Positions 17,835 through 26,268 of a stretch of 64,000 nt of DNA are shown piece by piece. The stretch is from Candidatus Amarolinea dominans (GTDB taxonomy: Bacteria; Chloroflexota; Anaerolineae; SSC4; Amarolineaceae): NCBI GenBank assembly GCA_016719785.1, contig JADJYJ010000003.1, positions 434,001 through 498,000 on the forward strand. The letters are read 5' to 3'. The notes under the pieces are model-generated. The model did no database searches and had not been told where the DNA came from. It saw only the letters and a list, made by a program, of their open reading frames with translations. A program made the position numbers and the translations under genes. Each line of letters starts with the position of its first letter. Position 1 is the first letter of the stretch.

Positions 17835-18452
17835 TCAGAGGTATCCCAGCGCCTCCAGGTGCGCAGAGACGGCCTGCTCTTCAGCGGCCGAATAACCGGC
17901 CTGCTCTGGCAGCGGTTCGATCAGGCCCCGGGCCTCCAGATAGCCGATGATGGCGTCGAAGCTCTCATCAATGGTCTCCGTGCTGCTATTGACGTGTACC
18001 TCGGGATGCAAAGGCGCTTCGTAGGGATCAGAGACCCCAGTAAACTCCTTGATCTCGCCGGCCAGGGCCTTCTTGTAGAGTCCCTTGACATCACGTTGCA
18101 CCAGGGTGTCGAGCGTAGCCTCGACGTAGACTTCGACGAACCGGTCCGAACCGATCAGCGCCCGATTTTCGTCACGCACCGCACGGTAAGGGCTGATGGC
18201 CGAGGCGATGGCGATCACGTCATTGCGTGAAAGCAGGTCGCACACAAAGCCAATGCGTCGAATGTTGGTGTCGCGGTCTTCCTTGCTAAAGCCCAGGCCC
18301 TTGCTCAGGTTGGTGCGCACCACGTCGCCGTCCAGCTTTTCCACCTTGAGGACGCGGCGCCCCTTTAGCTCATCGTAAACCCTGTCGGCCAGGGTTGTCT
18401 TGCCGGCGCCGGAAAGGCCGGTAAACCACAGTGTGAATCCTTTTTGAGACAT
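17835..18452 (-). CDS. cysC: adenylylsulfate kinase
   Basis: CysC phosphorylates adenosine 5'-phosphosulfate (APS) to PAPS. The P-loop FTGLSGAGKTTLA is at the N-terminus, followed by LDGDVVRTNLSKGLGFSKED and the SPYRAVRDENR and GVSDPYEAP segments typical of APS kinases. At 205 residues it has a short extra C-terminal extension. It lies 70 bp downstream of an AlkP-superfamily gene and 79 bp upstream of the next one, in the sat operon. PAPS is the donor for sulfotransferases and for assimilatory reduction; no reductase is in the window. Confidence 0.95.
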   Translation of the reverse strand: MSQKGFTLWFTGLSGAGKTTLADRVYDELKGRRVLKVEKLDGDVVRTNLSKGLGFSKEDRDTNIRRIGFVCDLLSRNDVIAIASAISPYRAVRDENRALIGSDRFVEVYVEATLDTLVQRDVKGLYKKALAGEIKEFTGVSDPYEAPLHPEVHVNSSTETIDESFDAIIGYLEARGLIEPLPEQAGYSAAEEQAVSAHLEALGYL

Positions 18453-18522
18453 TGCTTCTTCCTAATTTCTAACGATTTTGGCCGGTCTCCTGACCAGGCC
18501 TCTGCAGATCAAACCGGGGGGG

Positions 18523-19896
18523 TCAGTCCCATGCGATGACCGGCGCCGTCATGGTTGGCGGCACGGGCACACCCAGCGCGGTCAGGATGGTGGGCGCCAC
18601 CTGCTGTAATTGCAGCCCGTCCAGCCTGCGTCCGCCCAGGTCGCGGCGCGGATCATCTATAATGAAGATGCCGTGCCAGTCGTGGTTGGCATCGTCCGGG
18701 CCGGTGTCGTTCTCGAAGGTATGCACTTTGCCGCCGCCCACGGAGCCGAGCGCGCGCCAGGAGAGATCACCGAAGTAAACCATCAAGTCGGGCGGGATAT
18801 TGACGGTCTGCCGGTAGATGCGCGCTGGCGCCACCGCCGTGGTGCCCAACAGCCGGCCGTGCTGATCGGTGGTGGCGTGCAGCCGTTGGATCATCTCGTC
18901 CACAAAGGCGTTGTATTCCGCCCGCGGGATGATCCCCTGCGGCTCCCGGCCCTTGACGTTGAAGTGCATGCGCGCGTAATAGCCGCCGCTGCCCCACACC
19001 TTCGTGCGGCTCCAGTCCACTTCGCACTTCTCCAGCGGAACCTGGGCCTCCGGATATTCCTTGAGCACCAGCAGGCCTTGCCCGATCAGCCACTCGTTGA
19101 TACAAAAAGCGCCCATCATCGGCTTGGCGCCATGATCGGAGACCACCATGACCAGGGTGTCATCGCCCACCTGCGCCAACAGCTCACCGATGAGGCGGTC
19201 CACATGCCGGTAGTAGTCCCTGATGGCGTTCTCGAACGGATTGCCCGGCACGTAGTTGCGATGGCGAGGGTCCATGAAGGCCCAAAAGCCATGGTGAATA
19301 CGGTCGGTGCCCATCTCCACCACCATGCCGAAGTCCCACGGCTTGTGCAGCAGGTGATGAAGCACCTTGAAACGCTTGTCGGTCATCCGATACAGATCGG
19401 CCAGTAACTGCGCCTTGTTGTCGGTGCGGAAGTTATGAACATCCACCTCATAGGGCGCGCCGTCGAGCACCTGGCCGATTTCATCCTTCAGTTCCGGCGG
19501 CCAGGTGAATTTCTCAGCGCCCGGCGGGGTCAAGAAACAACTGACCAACCAGCCTTCCATAGGTTTGACCGGGTAGGTTTGCGGCACGCCCACGACGACC
19601 GAGCGTTTACCAGCCTTACCGGCCACATCCCACACCCGGTCAGCCTTGACCGAGGCGCCGCTGGCGATCGTCATGCCTTCATATGAATAGTCACGCCGAT
19701 TGCGAAAGCCGTAGAAGCCCAACTGCCCGGGGTCCAGGCCGGAGAGCATCGAGGCCCAGGCCGGCACCGTGATGGGCGGGTCGGATGAGCGCAGGCGGCC
19801 GAAGGTGCCGTGGGTCAACAGACGATTCAAGGTTGGCAGCTCGGAACGCCACTGCTCGAAGACCAGCGTTGGCTCTGCACAATCCAGCCCGATCAC
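18523..19896 (-). CDS. alkaline-phosphatase-superfamily enzyme, second copy
   Basis: This 457-residue protein has the AlkP-superfamily signature (VIGLDCAEPTLV, PITVPAWASMLSGLDPGQLG, GTDRIHHGFW, SDHGAKPMMG). It is clearly related to but diverged from the copy at 16364. The only available start is GTG at 19896, which cuts the usual first strand short: the preceding in-frame codons read RRVL, as expected for the family, but contain no ATG, GTG or TTG. The true start may be a CTG just after the sat stop, with coupled translation. Cytoplasmic, function likely as a phosphodiesterase or phosphomutase-like hydrolase. Confidence 0.8.
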   Translation of the reverse strand: MIGLDCAEPTLVFEQWRSELPTLNRLLTHGTFGRLRSSDPPITVPAWASMLSGLDPGQLGFYGFRNRRDYSYEGMTIASGASVKADRVWDVAGKAGKRSVVVGVPQTYPVKPMEGWLVSCFLTPPGAEKFTWPPELKDEIGQVLDGAPYEVDVHNFRTDNKAQLLADLYRMTDKRFKVLHHLLHKPWDFGMVVEMGTDRIHHGFWAFMDPRHRNYVPGNPFENAIRDYYRHVDRLIGELLAQVGDDTLVMVVSDHGAKPMMGAFCINEWLIGQGLLVLKEYPEAQVPLEKCEVDWSRTKVWGSGGYYARMHFNVKGREPQGIIPRAEYNAFVDEMIQRLHATTDQHGRLLGTTAVAPARIYRQTVNIPPDLMVYFGDLSWRALGSVGGGKVHTFENDTGPDDANHDWHGIFIIDDPRRDLGGRRLDGLQLQQVAPTILTALGVPVPPTMTAPVIAWD

Positions 19897-19925
19897 TAAT
19901 ACCCGGCGCCCAGTCCCGACCGCTG

Positions 19926-21161
19926 TCAGGCTGGCGCCGCGCTCACTTTTTTTGCTTCATCCCTGCGGATTTCTTCTTCGCGCTTGCGCGCCATCCCATC
20001 AACGAGCACCTTGCTCACTTCCGGTCGTGTAAACTCCGGCGGCAACTGCTGACCAGCTTCGAGCATCTGGCGCACCTGGGTGCCGCTCAGGGACACATGA
20101 TACTTCTTGTCGTGCGGACAGATCTTGGGCGACACAATCGTGCCGCACTGCGTGCAGAAGAAGGCGTGCTCGAAGAAGAGCGGCGTAATGGCTAGTTCGT
20201 AGGGCAAGAATTCATCGAAGATGTAGTGGGCGTCATAGGTGCCGTAATAGCGGCCGACGCCGGCATGGTCGCGCCCCACGATGAAATGGGTGCAGCCATA
20301 GTTTTGGCGGGCGATGGCGTGGAAAATGGCCTCACGCGGGCCGGCATAGCGCATGGCGGCCGGGTAAACGCCCAGCAGCACGCGCTCCGGCGGGTAGTAG
20401 TCACGCAGAATGGCCTGATAGCTCTCGATGCGCACATCGGCCGGAATGTCGTCGCTCTTGGTTTCGCCAACCAACGGATGCAGGAACAGGCCGTCCACAA
20501 TCTCCATCGCGACCTTCTGGATGTATTCATGCGCGCGGTGGATCGGATTGCGTGTCTGAAAGGCCACGATACGGCGCCAGCCGTTGGCGGCAAACAGACG
20601 CCGCGCCTGCGCGGGATCGTGGCGTAGTTCCGGGAACTCAAGCACACTGGGGCGGTTCAGCAGGAAAATGTCACCGGCCAGCAGAACGTCGCCCTGGGCG
20701 TAGAGACGAGCCACACCGGGGTGCGCGTCCTCCGTGGTTCGGTAGACCTTTTCCGCTTCTTCTGGCTGGTCATAGCCAAACTTCTCGGCCAGTTGCAGGA
20801 TGCCCATGATGTTGTCGGCGCCCGCTTCGGTGCGCTCAACCAGGGCAATCTCCTGGCCTTCGGACAGCGTCGCGGCCTGTTCGCTGGTCACCGGCAGCGT
20901 CACCGGGACGGTCCAGGCCAGGCCGTTGGGCAAGCGCATGTCGTCCAACACGGTCTGGTAGGTCAGCTTGTCCATGAACCCGGTCAACGGGCTGAAGGCG
21001 CCCACGGCAATCATCTCCAGATCGGAGACGGCCATCGGCGCAAGATAGACTTTGGGCAGGGATTGGGCGCGTTCAAGCGCAGCTTCGCGTACGACGCCGC
21101 GCAGCACCCGATCCACCAAAACGCCCCCGTGGGGCGTCATCTGGCGAATCGCAGTAGGCAT
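19926..21161 (-). CDS. sat: sulfate adenylyltransferase (ATP sulfurylase)
   Basis: Sat makes APS from ATP and sulfate. The active-site motifs are clear: FQTRNPIHRAHEY and GRDHAGVG, together with LTGFMDK and GVYPAAMRYAGPREA. A zinc-ribbon-like set CTQCGTIVSPKICPHDKKYH is present, as in the single-chain Sat type also used by sulfate reducers and oxidisers. Length 411 residues is normal. AAGGAG lies 12 nt before the ATG. It is first in the operon sat - AlkP - cysC - AlkP. A TATAAC box occurs upstream on the minus strand. No aprAB or dsr genes are in view, so direction of metabolism cannot be judged. Confidence 0.95.
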   Translation of the reverse strand: MPTAIRQMTPHGGVLVDRVLRGVVREAALERAQSLPKVYLAPMAVSDLEMIAVGAFSPLTGFMDKLTYQTVLDDMRLPNGLAWTVPVTLPVTSEQAATLSEGQEIALVERTEAGADNIMGILQLAEKFGYDQPEEAEKVYRTTEDAHPGVARLYAQGDVLLAGDIFLLNRPSVLEFPELRHDPAQARRLFAANGWRRIVAFQTRNPIHRAHEYIQKVAMEIVDGLFLHPLVGETKSDDIPADVRIESYQAILRDYYPPERVLLGVYPAAMRYAGPREAIFHAIARQNYGCTHFIVGRDHAGVGRYYGTYDAHYIFDEFLPYELAITPLFFEHAFFCTQCGTIVSPKICPHDKKYHVSLSGTQVRQMLEAGQQLPPEFTRPEVSKVLVDGMARKREEEIRRDEAKKVSAAPA

Positions 21162-21320
21162 AATATGATAAAGCTCCTTGGAACAAGAGCCGTCAGCAAG
21201 CGGTTATAAACCGGTGGTCGGCGGCCAAAATAATACGCCAGGCAGCCTGGCGCATGTACGGGCAGTATAGCAAAGGGGCTAGGGGCTGTCAAATCAATTG
21301 GACAGGTTGGGAGAAGGGTT

Positions 21321-21349
21321 TTGGCTTTTCACTGGCAGGGTGTTATAAT
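21321..21349 (+). promoter_or_regulatory. sigma70-like promoter of lepB
   Basis: TTGGCT (21321-21326), a 17-bp spacer and a consensus TATAAT (21344-21349). The predicted start is near 21356, about 23 nt before the GTG at 21379. It may also drive the BMC operon. Confidence 0.65.
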
Positions 21350-21378
21350 TCAGCCCAGATTCTGAACGAGGCTTACTA

Positions 21379-22146
21379 GTGACTTCCGAAAATATACCTG
21401 AACAAGCTCAAGACAGACTGCCCGTGGCAGAAACAGGAGCTATGATGCCAGATGCACCCGTCGCAGGGCGCACAGGCTGGCAGTTGTCATTTCCAGTCAG
21501 CGAACCGACACCGGTCACGGTGACGGACGACACGCCACCACCCGCGGCGGTGTTGCCGGTTAGTGCGGTCAACGCAGGCAATGCAGGTAATGCAGGTAAT
21601 GAGGGTAATACCGCCACGAACCTCGGCAGTATCCTGCGTGAACTGGTCGAAACAGTCGTTCTGACCCTGGTCATCTTCTTCCTGGTGCGGACGGTCATGC
21701 AGAATTACCGCATTGACGGGATCAGCATGGAGCCGAACTTCCAAAACGGTCAGTTCCTGATCATCAACAAGCTCTCCTACAGGCTGGGCGAGCCACAGCG
21801 GGGCGATGTCATCGTGTTCCACTACCCGCGTGATCCCTCGCGGGATTTCATCAAGCGCGTGATTGGTCTGCCCGGCCAAACGGTTGAGGTGCGGAGCGGC
21901 CAGGTGATCATTGACGGCAAACCGATTGACGAACCGTACGGGCCGGCGCCTGGCTCCTACGATGCCGCGCCCACCCTGGTGCCGGCCAATCAGCTCTTCG
22001 TTCTGGGCGATAATCGCAACAATTCGAGCGACTCGCACAGTTGGGGATTGCTGCCGATGGACAAGGTCATCGGTCGCGCCATCGTGTCGTACTGGCCGCC
22101 CAATGCGTGGCGTATCATCAGTAACCCGGTTGCGGCCAGCCCCTGA
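21379..22146 (+). CDS. lepB: signal peptidase I
   Basis: This 255-residue S26 peptidase cleaves signal peptides outside the membrane. The catalytic Ser is Ser116 (GISMEPNF) and the Lys is Lys159 (FIKRVIGLPG), with the GDNRNNSSDSHSWG box near the C-terminus. One membrane segment (VVLTLVIFFLVRTV) precedes the catalytic domain. The N-terminal cytoplasmic tail is long, Pro-rich and contains NAGNAGNAGNEGN, from a 9-bp tandem repeat at 21571-21609. The GTG start has GAGG 8 nt upstream. It precedes the BMC genes, but a functional link is doubtful. Confidence 0.93.
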   Translation: MTSENIPEQAQDRLPVAETGAMMPDAPVAGRTGWQLSFPVSEPTPVTVTDDTPPPAAVLPVSAVNAGNAGNAGNEGNTATNLGSILRELVETVVLTLVIFFLVRTVMQNYRIDGISMEPNFQNGQFLIINKLSYRLGEPQRGDVIVFHYPRDPSRDFIKRVIGLPGQTVEVRSGQVIIDGKPIDEPYGPAPGSYDAAPTLVPANQLFVLGDNRNNSSDSHSWGLLPMDKVIGRAIVSYWPPNAWRIISNPVAASP

Positions 22147-22184
22147 GCCTGCCCGCGTGGGCGACCGCAAGGATGCGCCCCTAC
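22147..22184 (-). repeat. dispersed palindromic repeat, partial copy
   Basis: The reverse complement starts GTAGGGGCGCATCCTTGCGG and matches 30287-30324 with one difference. It begins right after the lepB stop codon and fills the gap to the RpiB-like gene. Confidence 0.75.
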
Positions 22185-22203
22185 TTTCAGATGTCGAGGT
22201 GCC

Positions 22204-22917
22204 ATGGTTGCCACGGAGACAAAACACCAGACAGACCTGCCCAACGGCGGCGTTGCGCCGACCAGAGCCGGTCGCGCTGTGCTTTCCGCAGCCGCAGTGC
22301 AGAGCACGGCCCTGGGTGCAGAACTGTGGGTTGCAGCGGACACCCTGATTACGCCCCTGGCCCGAGAAGAGGCCGAACGCCGCCGCATTACGCTGCGCGT
22401 GGGTGACGTACCGGCTGCATCGGCGATACCCGCTGCGGCTCCCGCGCCGTCGCCTGACGCGTCACGCACCGTGGCTGTTGGCGCGGACCACGGCGGTTTC
22501 GAACTCAAGACCTTGCTCAAAGCCTACCTGGCCGAACTGGCCTACACGGTGACCGATGTGGGCTGCTTCAGCCCGGAAGCGGTTGATTATCCCGACCTGG
22601 CGTATGCGGTGGCGCGGCTGGTGGCCGATGGACGCGCCGCGGCCGGCATCATCATTGACGGCGCCGGCATCGGCTCGGCTATGGTCGCCAATAAAGTGCC
22701 GGGGGTGCGCGCCGCCCTCTGCTACGACCTTTCCTCCGCCCTCAACAGCCGCGAGCACAATCATGCCAACGTCCTGACCCTGGGCGCGAGCTTGATCGGC
22801 CCTGGCCTGGCGCGTCAGATCGTCAAGACCTGGCTGGAAACCCCGTGGGGCGGCGGGCGCCATGCCAAGCGCGTGGCCAAGATCATGCAGGTGGAACAGC
22901 GTTTTCTCAAATCGTAA
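22204..22917 (+). CDS. RpiB/LacA-family sugar-phosphate isomerase homologue of a BMC locus
   Basis: Residues 88-237 are an RpiB/LacA domain (VAVGADHGGFELK, DGAGIGSAMVANKVPGVRAA, REHNHANVLTLGA). RpiB interconverts ribose 5-phosphate and ribulose 5-phosphate. An N-terminal extension of about 85 residues has ITPLAREEAERRRI, a short helix pattern also seen in other BMC-associated proteins, then an Ala/Pro linker; it may be a targeting peptide. The Cys that E. coli RpiB uses (ICGTGIG) is Asp152 here, so activity or substrate may differ. RpiB and DeoC together mark the sugar-phosphate-utilising (SPU) BMC type. Confidence 0.8.
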   Translation: MVATETKHQTDLPNGGVAPTRAGRAVLSAAAVQSTALGAELWVAADTLITPLAREEAERRRITLRVGDVPAASAIPAAAPAPSPDASRTVAVGADHGGFELKTLLKAYLAELAYTVTDVGCFSPEAVDYPDLAYAVARLVADGRAAAGIIIDGAGIGSAMVANKVPGVRAALCYDLSSALNSREHNHANVLTLGASLIGPGLARQIVKTWLETPWGGGRHAKRVAKIMQVEQRFLKS

Positions 22918-22940
22918 CGCAAAGCTAGGCGGAGTTGCGT

Positions 22941-23789
22941 GTGAACACTGAAGAACTGGTTCGCTTGATTACGCAGCAGGTGTTACAAAACTTTTCCGGC
23001 GCGACGGCGTGCGCCGGCTGCAGTGGGGGCTGCGCGGGCATGTGCGCGCAACAATGCCCGGATGATTGCCGCGTGGTGGTCAGCGCAGGCGCAGATCGCC
23101 TGAGCGCGCCGCTGGGAATCCGGCAGATTGCGCCTGACCTGGCTGCCATGATTGACCATACGCTGCTCAAGCCTGATGCCACCGCTGACCAGGTGATGCA
23201 ACTGTGTCAGGAGGCGCGTCAATATCAGTTTGCCTCCGTCTGCCTGAACCCGAGCTGGGTGGCGCTGGCCGCACGTGAGCTGCGGGGCAGCAGTGTACCG
23301 GTCTGCACGGTGGTGGGTTTTCCCCTGGGCGCGACGATGCCGGAAGTCAAGGCCTTCGAGGCGCAGCGCTGCATTGCGGACGGTGCGCGCGAGGTGGACA
23401 TGGTCATCAACATCGGCGCGCTGAAGTCACGCGACTACCGCCTGGTGGCGCACGACATCAGCGCGGTGGTGCAGGCGGCGCACAGTTGCAACGTGTTGGT
23501 GAAGGTGATCATCGAGACCGCCCTGCTCAGCGACGAAGAGAAGGTGGAAGCGTGTGCGCTGGCGCAGGCGGCCGGCGCCGATTATGTCAAAACCTCGACC
23601 GGCTTCTCCGGCGGCGGCGCCACGGCCAGTGACATCGCCTTGATGCGCCGCGTGGTGGGGCCGGGCATTGGCATCAAGGCTTCGGGCGGCATTCGTTCGG
23701 CGGCCGATGCCAAAACCATGATCGAGGCCGGGGCCACGCGCATCGGCGCCAGCGCCAGCGTCAAGATCGTGCAGGAAAACCGAAAGTAA
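22941..23789 (+). CDS. deoC: deoxyribose-phosphate aldolase with encapsulation peptide and Cys-rich linker
   Basis: DeoC splits 2-deoxyribose 5-phosphate into glyceraldehyde 3-phosphate and acetaldehyde. The GTG at 22941 has GGCGGAG 6 nt upstream (282 residues). Residues 3-18 (TEELVRLITQQVLQNF) form an amphipathic helix of the kind that targets enzymes into BMC shells. Residues 24-43 hold six cysteines with regular spacing, CxxCx3Cx3Cx3Cx3C (24, 27, 31, 35, 39, 43). The aldolase core follows: IDHTLLKPDA, VVGFPLGA, VKVIIETALL, the Schiff-base region DYVKTSTGF and GIKASGGIR. The Cys-rich linker is unusual for DeoC and could bind a metal or form disulfides. Confidence 0.92.
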   Translation: MNTEELVRLITQQVLQNFSGATACAGCSGGCAGMCAQQCPDDCRVVVSAGADRLSAPLGIRQIAPDLAAMIDHTLLKPDATADQVMQLCQEARQYQFASVCLNPSWVALAARELRGSSVPVCTVVGFPLGATMPEVKAFEAQRCIADGAREVDMVINIGALKSRDYRLVAHDISAVVQAAHSCNVLVKVIIETALLSDEEKVEACALAQAAGADYVKTSTGFSGGGATASDIALMRRVVGPGIGIKASGGIRSAADAKTMIEAGATRIGASASVKIVQENRK

Positions 23790-23791
23790 TA

Positions 23792-23854
23792 GCCTATCCG
23801 AATAACTACCGTCGGGCGCCTGATCGAGGCGAATGTCAGGTTGTTCGGATAGGC
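23792..23854 (+). promoter_or_regulatory. large inverted repeat between deoC and the next gene
   Basis: GCCTATCCGAATAAC (23792-23806) pairs with GTTGTTCGGATAGGC (23840-23854) with one mismatch, enclosing a smaller CGCCT..AGGCG stem. There is no T-run. It could be an RNA-processing site, a partial terminator that lowers downstream shell gene expression, or a repeat. Confidence 0.55.
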
Positions 23855-23896
23855 GCTAAGGGCGGCGACCGCCAACGCCAGTGAGAAAGTGAGATC

Positions 23897-24148
23897 ATGC
23901 GCAGCGAAAATCTTCTCATCGTCGCCGGGCACGCCTGGCAATGCCTGGACTGTCAAACCAAGCTATTGGCCGATCCTGTCAAGGCGGTGATCAGCCACCG
24001 TTTGATGGAGGAGGAACAGCAGGCTTTGAGCAAGCTCAGTCGCGCCGATTTTGCGACGGTGACGTCGCTGGCGCAGGCACTGCATCTCGACCGTCATGCG
24101 CTGGACGAAATCATGAACAACCCGCGCTGCCGGCTGCGCCATCTGTAG
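23897..24148 (+). CDS. small hypothetical protein of the BMC locus
   Basis: I do not recognise this 83-residue protein. The N-terminal part AGHAWQCLDCQTKLL has a CxxC preceded by His, suggesting a small metal site; the rest is helical (ISHRLMEEEQQALSKL). It lies between deoC and a BMC-P gene on the same strand, 22 bp upstream of that gene, so it is probably part of the BMC operon. It might be a cargo adaptor or regulator, but nothing in the sequence shows it. Confidence 0.6.
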   Translation: MRSENLLIVAGHAWQCLDCQTKLLADPVKAVISHRLMEEEQQALSKLSRADFATVTSLAQALHLDRHALDEIMNNPRCRLRHL

Positions 24149-24169
24149 GGGTGGCAGGAACATAGCACC

Positions 24170-24460
24170 ATGATGATTGCACGTGTGGTTGGCTCTGCCG
24201 TGGCAACCGTAAAAGATGATAAGCTCATCGGATTGAAACTCCTGGTGGTGCGCGAGGTCACGCCCGCCAATGAACTGGTGGGCAAGCCGTTGGTGGCCAT
24301 TGACGCCGTGGGCGCCGGGGCAGGCGAGTTAGTGCTGATCGCCAGCGGCAGCTCGGCGCGGCAAACCACGATCACCAACAACAAACCGGTGGATGCAGTC
24401 ATCATGGCGATCCTCGACTCGCTGGAAGTCGAAGGCGCGCTGACCTACGTCAAGAACTGA
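24170..24460 (+). CDS. BMC-P pentameric shell vertex protein (EutN/CcmL family), copy 1
   Basis: This 96-residue protein begins MMIARVVGSAVATVKDDKLI and contains LKLLVVREV and DAVGAGAGELVLIASGSSAR, the hallmarks of the EutN/CcmL/PduN fold. Such pentamers cap the vertices of the microcompartment shell. The start could be either of two adjacent ATGs (24170 or 24173). It is followed 10 bp later by the aldehyde dehydrogenase. Two more paralogues are at 28377 and 28677. Confidence 0.92.
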   Translation: MMIARVVGSAVATVKDDKLIGLKLLVVREVTPANELVGKPLVAIDAVGAGAGELVLIASGSSARQTTITNNKPVDAVIMAILDSLEVEGALTYVKN

Positions 24461-24470
24461 AGGGCGGAAC

Positions 24471-25985
24471 ATGGCTGAAGAATTCGATCTTGACCTGAAG
24501 TCCATGCAAGAAGCGCGGCGGTTGGCCGTGGCCGCGCGCGAGGCGCAGCGCGCCTTCTTCCATTTTTCACAGCAGCAGGTGGACCGAGTCTGCCAGGCCA
24601 TGGCCGACGCGGCCTATCGCGAGGCGGCGCGGTTGGGGCGCATGGCGTACGACGAGACCAACTACGGCGTCCCCGATCACAAGACGGTCAAGAACCAATT
24701 TGGCAGCCGCGCGGTGTGGGAATCCATCAAAGATGTGCCGACGGTGGGGGTGCTGCGCCGCGACGAGGCGCGCAAGATCGTGGAGATCGGCTGGCCGGTT
24801 GGGGTGGTGGCCGCGTTGACGCCCAGCACCAACCCCACCTCGACCACCATGTTCAAGATCCTGATTGCGGTCAAGGCGCGCAACGGCATCATCGTCGCGC
24901 CGCATCCGGCGGCTAAGGCCTGCGCTTACGAGACGGCGCGCGTGATGGCAGAGGCGGGCGAGGCGGCCGGTATGCCCAAAGGCCTGGTCAGTTGTATGCA
25001 GTTCGTCACCCTGCCCGGCTCGCAGGAGCTGATCCGGCACTACGCGGTGAGCATGATCCTGGCTACCGGCGGCTCCGCCATGGTGAAGGCGGCGCACAGC
25101 GTGGGTAAACCAGCACTGGGCGTGGGGCCAGGCAATGTGCCGGTCTACGTGGATCGCAGCGCGGACGTGGCCAAGGCGGCCTGGGACATCGTCAATTCCA
25201 AGGCGTTCGACTGTTCGGTGATCTGCGCGACGGAGCAGGCAGTAGTGGCAGACAAGCCCATTGCCAGCCAGTTGAAGGCGGAGATGGAACGTCACGGCGC
25301 CTATTTTGTCAATGAAGAACAGGCGGCGGCCCTGGGGCGCACGCTGTTCGGCGGCGGGCAACTGATCAATCCTAAGATGGTGGGCAAGACGCCGCAGCAG
25401 TTGGCCGCGGCCGCGAAGATCAGCGTGCCGGCCTGGGCGCGCATCCTGGTGGCCCCGCTGCATAAGGTGGGGCCGGAGGAGCCGCTGAGCGCCGAAAAAC
25501 TGACCACGGTGCTGGGCTGGTACGAGGTGGACGACTGGCACGCCGGCTGTGAACGCTGCATCGAGATGCTCAAGTATGGCGGCGACGGGCATTCGCTCGT
25601 CATTCACAGCCGTGACGAGGCGGTGATCCTGGCCTTTGGTATCGAAAAGCCCGCGTTCCGCATCGTCGTCAACACCTGGGGCTCTCTGGGCGCCATCGGC
25701 GCGACCACCGGCGTCATGCCTTCGATGACCCTGGCGCCCGGCGGCATCGGCGGCGCGGCGGTCAGCGACAACATCACCGTGCATCATCTGCTGAATATCA
25801 AGCGCCTGGCCTACGAACGCGCCGCGCCGCCCTCGCTCGCCAGCTCGCTGGCGCCTGGCGTGCAGCCGCTGAGCAGCGCCGCCGCCCCTGCGGCGCCCGC
25901 CGGCGGTGCAGCTCAGGGCGCAATCTCAGCCGTCGAGATCGAACAGATCGTGCGAAGAGTCCTACGCGATTTGCAAACGAAGTGA
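24471..25985 (+). CDS. CoA-acylating aldehyde dehydrogenase (PduP/EutE type) with C-terminal encapsulation peptide
   Basis: The 504-residue enzyme would oxidise acetaldehyde from DeoC to acetyl-CoA with NAD. It has the PduP/EutE layout: GVVAALTPSTNPTSTTMFK at 111-129, ILATGGSAMVKAA at 196-208, and the probable catalytic Cys252 in SVICATEQ. After an Ala/Pro linker, residues 485-504 (SAVEIEQIVRRVLRDLQTK) form an amphipathic helix like BMC targeting peptides, here at the C-terminus. No alcohol dehydrogenase or PduL-type phosphotransacylase is in the window, so cofactor recycling must use other genes. Confidence 0.93.
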   Translation: MAEEFDLDLKSMQEARRLAVAAREAQRAFFHFSQQQVDRVCQAMADAAYREAARLGRMAYDETNYGVPDHKTVKNQFGSRAVWESIKDVPTVGVLRRDEARKIVEIGWPVGVVAALTPSTNPTSTTMFKILIAVKARNGIIVAPHPAAKACAYETARVMAEAGEAAGMPKGLVSCMQFVTLPGSQELIRHYAVSMILATGGSAMVKAAHSVGKPALGVGPGNVPVYVDRSADVAKAAWDIVNSKAFDCSVICATEQAVVADKPIASQLKAEMERHGAYFVNEEQAAALGRTLFGGGQLINPKMVGKTPQQLAAAAKISVPAWARILVAPLHKVGPEEPLSAEKLTTVLGWYEVDDWHAGCERCIEMLKYGGDGHSLVIHSRDEAVILAFGIEKPAFRIVVNTWGSLGAIGATTGVMPSMTLAPGGIGGAAVSDNITVHHLLNIKRLAYERAAPPSLASSLAPGVQPLSSAAAPAAPAGGAAQGAISAVEIEQIVRRVLRDLQTK

Positions 25986-26013
25986 GAGCATTGGGGTTTC
26001 CTGCTTTGCAGCT

Positions 26014-26268
26014 ATGCCAACACTGATGATTATCGGCCCATATCGGCTGTTTATCTGGTCATACGACTGTTCAGAACCGCGGCATGTTCACGTAACCCGC
26101 GATCGCTTAACGGCGAAGTTCTGGCTTGATCCAATTGTGCTTGCCGATAATGATGGCTTTCGACCGAGCGAACTGCGAAACATCGAGCGCATCATCAACG
26201 ATCAGGTAGAGGTGCTAAGGAATAGGTGGGATGAACACTGCAACAGAGCTAGAACTGATCAACCTTAA
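26014..26268 (+). CDS. DUF4160 protein, pair 1
   Basis: The protein (84 residues) has the DUF4160 pattern GPYRLFIWSYDCSEPRHVHV then TAKFWLDPIVLA and a helical tail with NIERIINDQVEVL. Start ATG at 26014. Its 3' end overlaps the DUF2442 gene by 38 nt. The same two-gene unit occurs again at 59592 and 60303. DUF4160/DUF2442 pairs look like toxin-antitoxin modules by size and layout, which is not proven. It interrupts the BMC gene run, so it was probably inserted there. Confidence 0.8.
   Translation: MPTLMIIGPYRLFIWSYDCSEPRHVHVTRDRLTAKFWLDPIVLADNDGFRPSELRNIERIINDQVEVLRNRWDEHCNRARTDQP

Noticed and set aside
21379..22146. lepB as part of the BMC pathway
   Set aside because: Only adjacency supports it; a palindromic repeat separates it from the RpiB-like gene.
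24567..25787. 406-codon minus-strand ORF
   Set aside because: Antisense to the well-supported aldehyde dehydrogenase; its content is His/Arg-rich without domain pattern.
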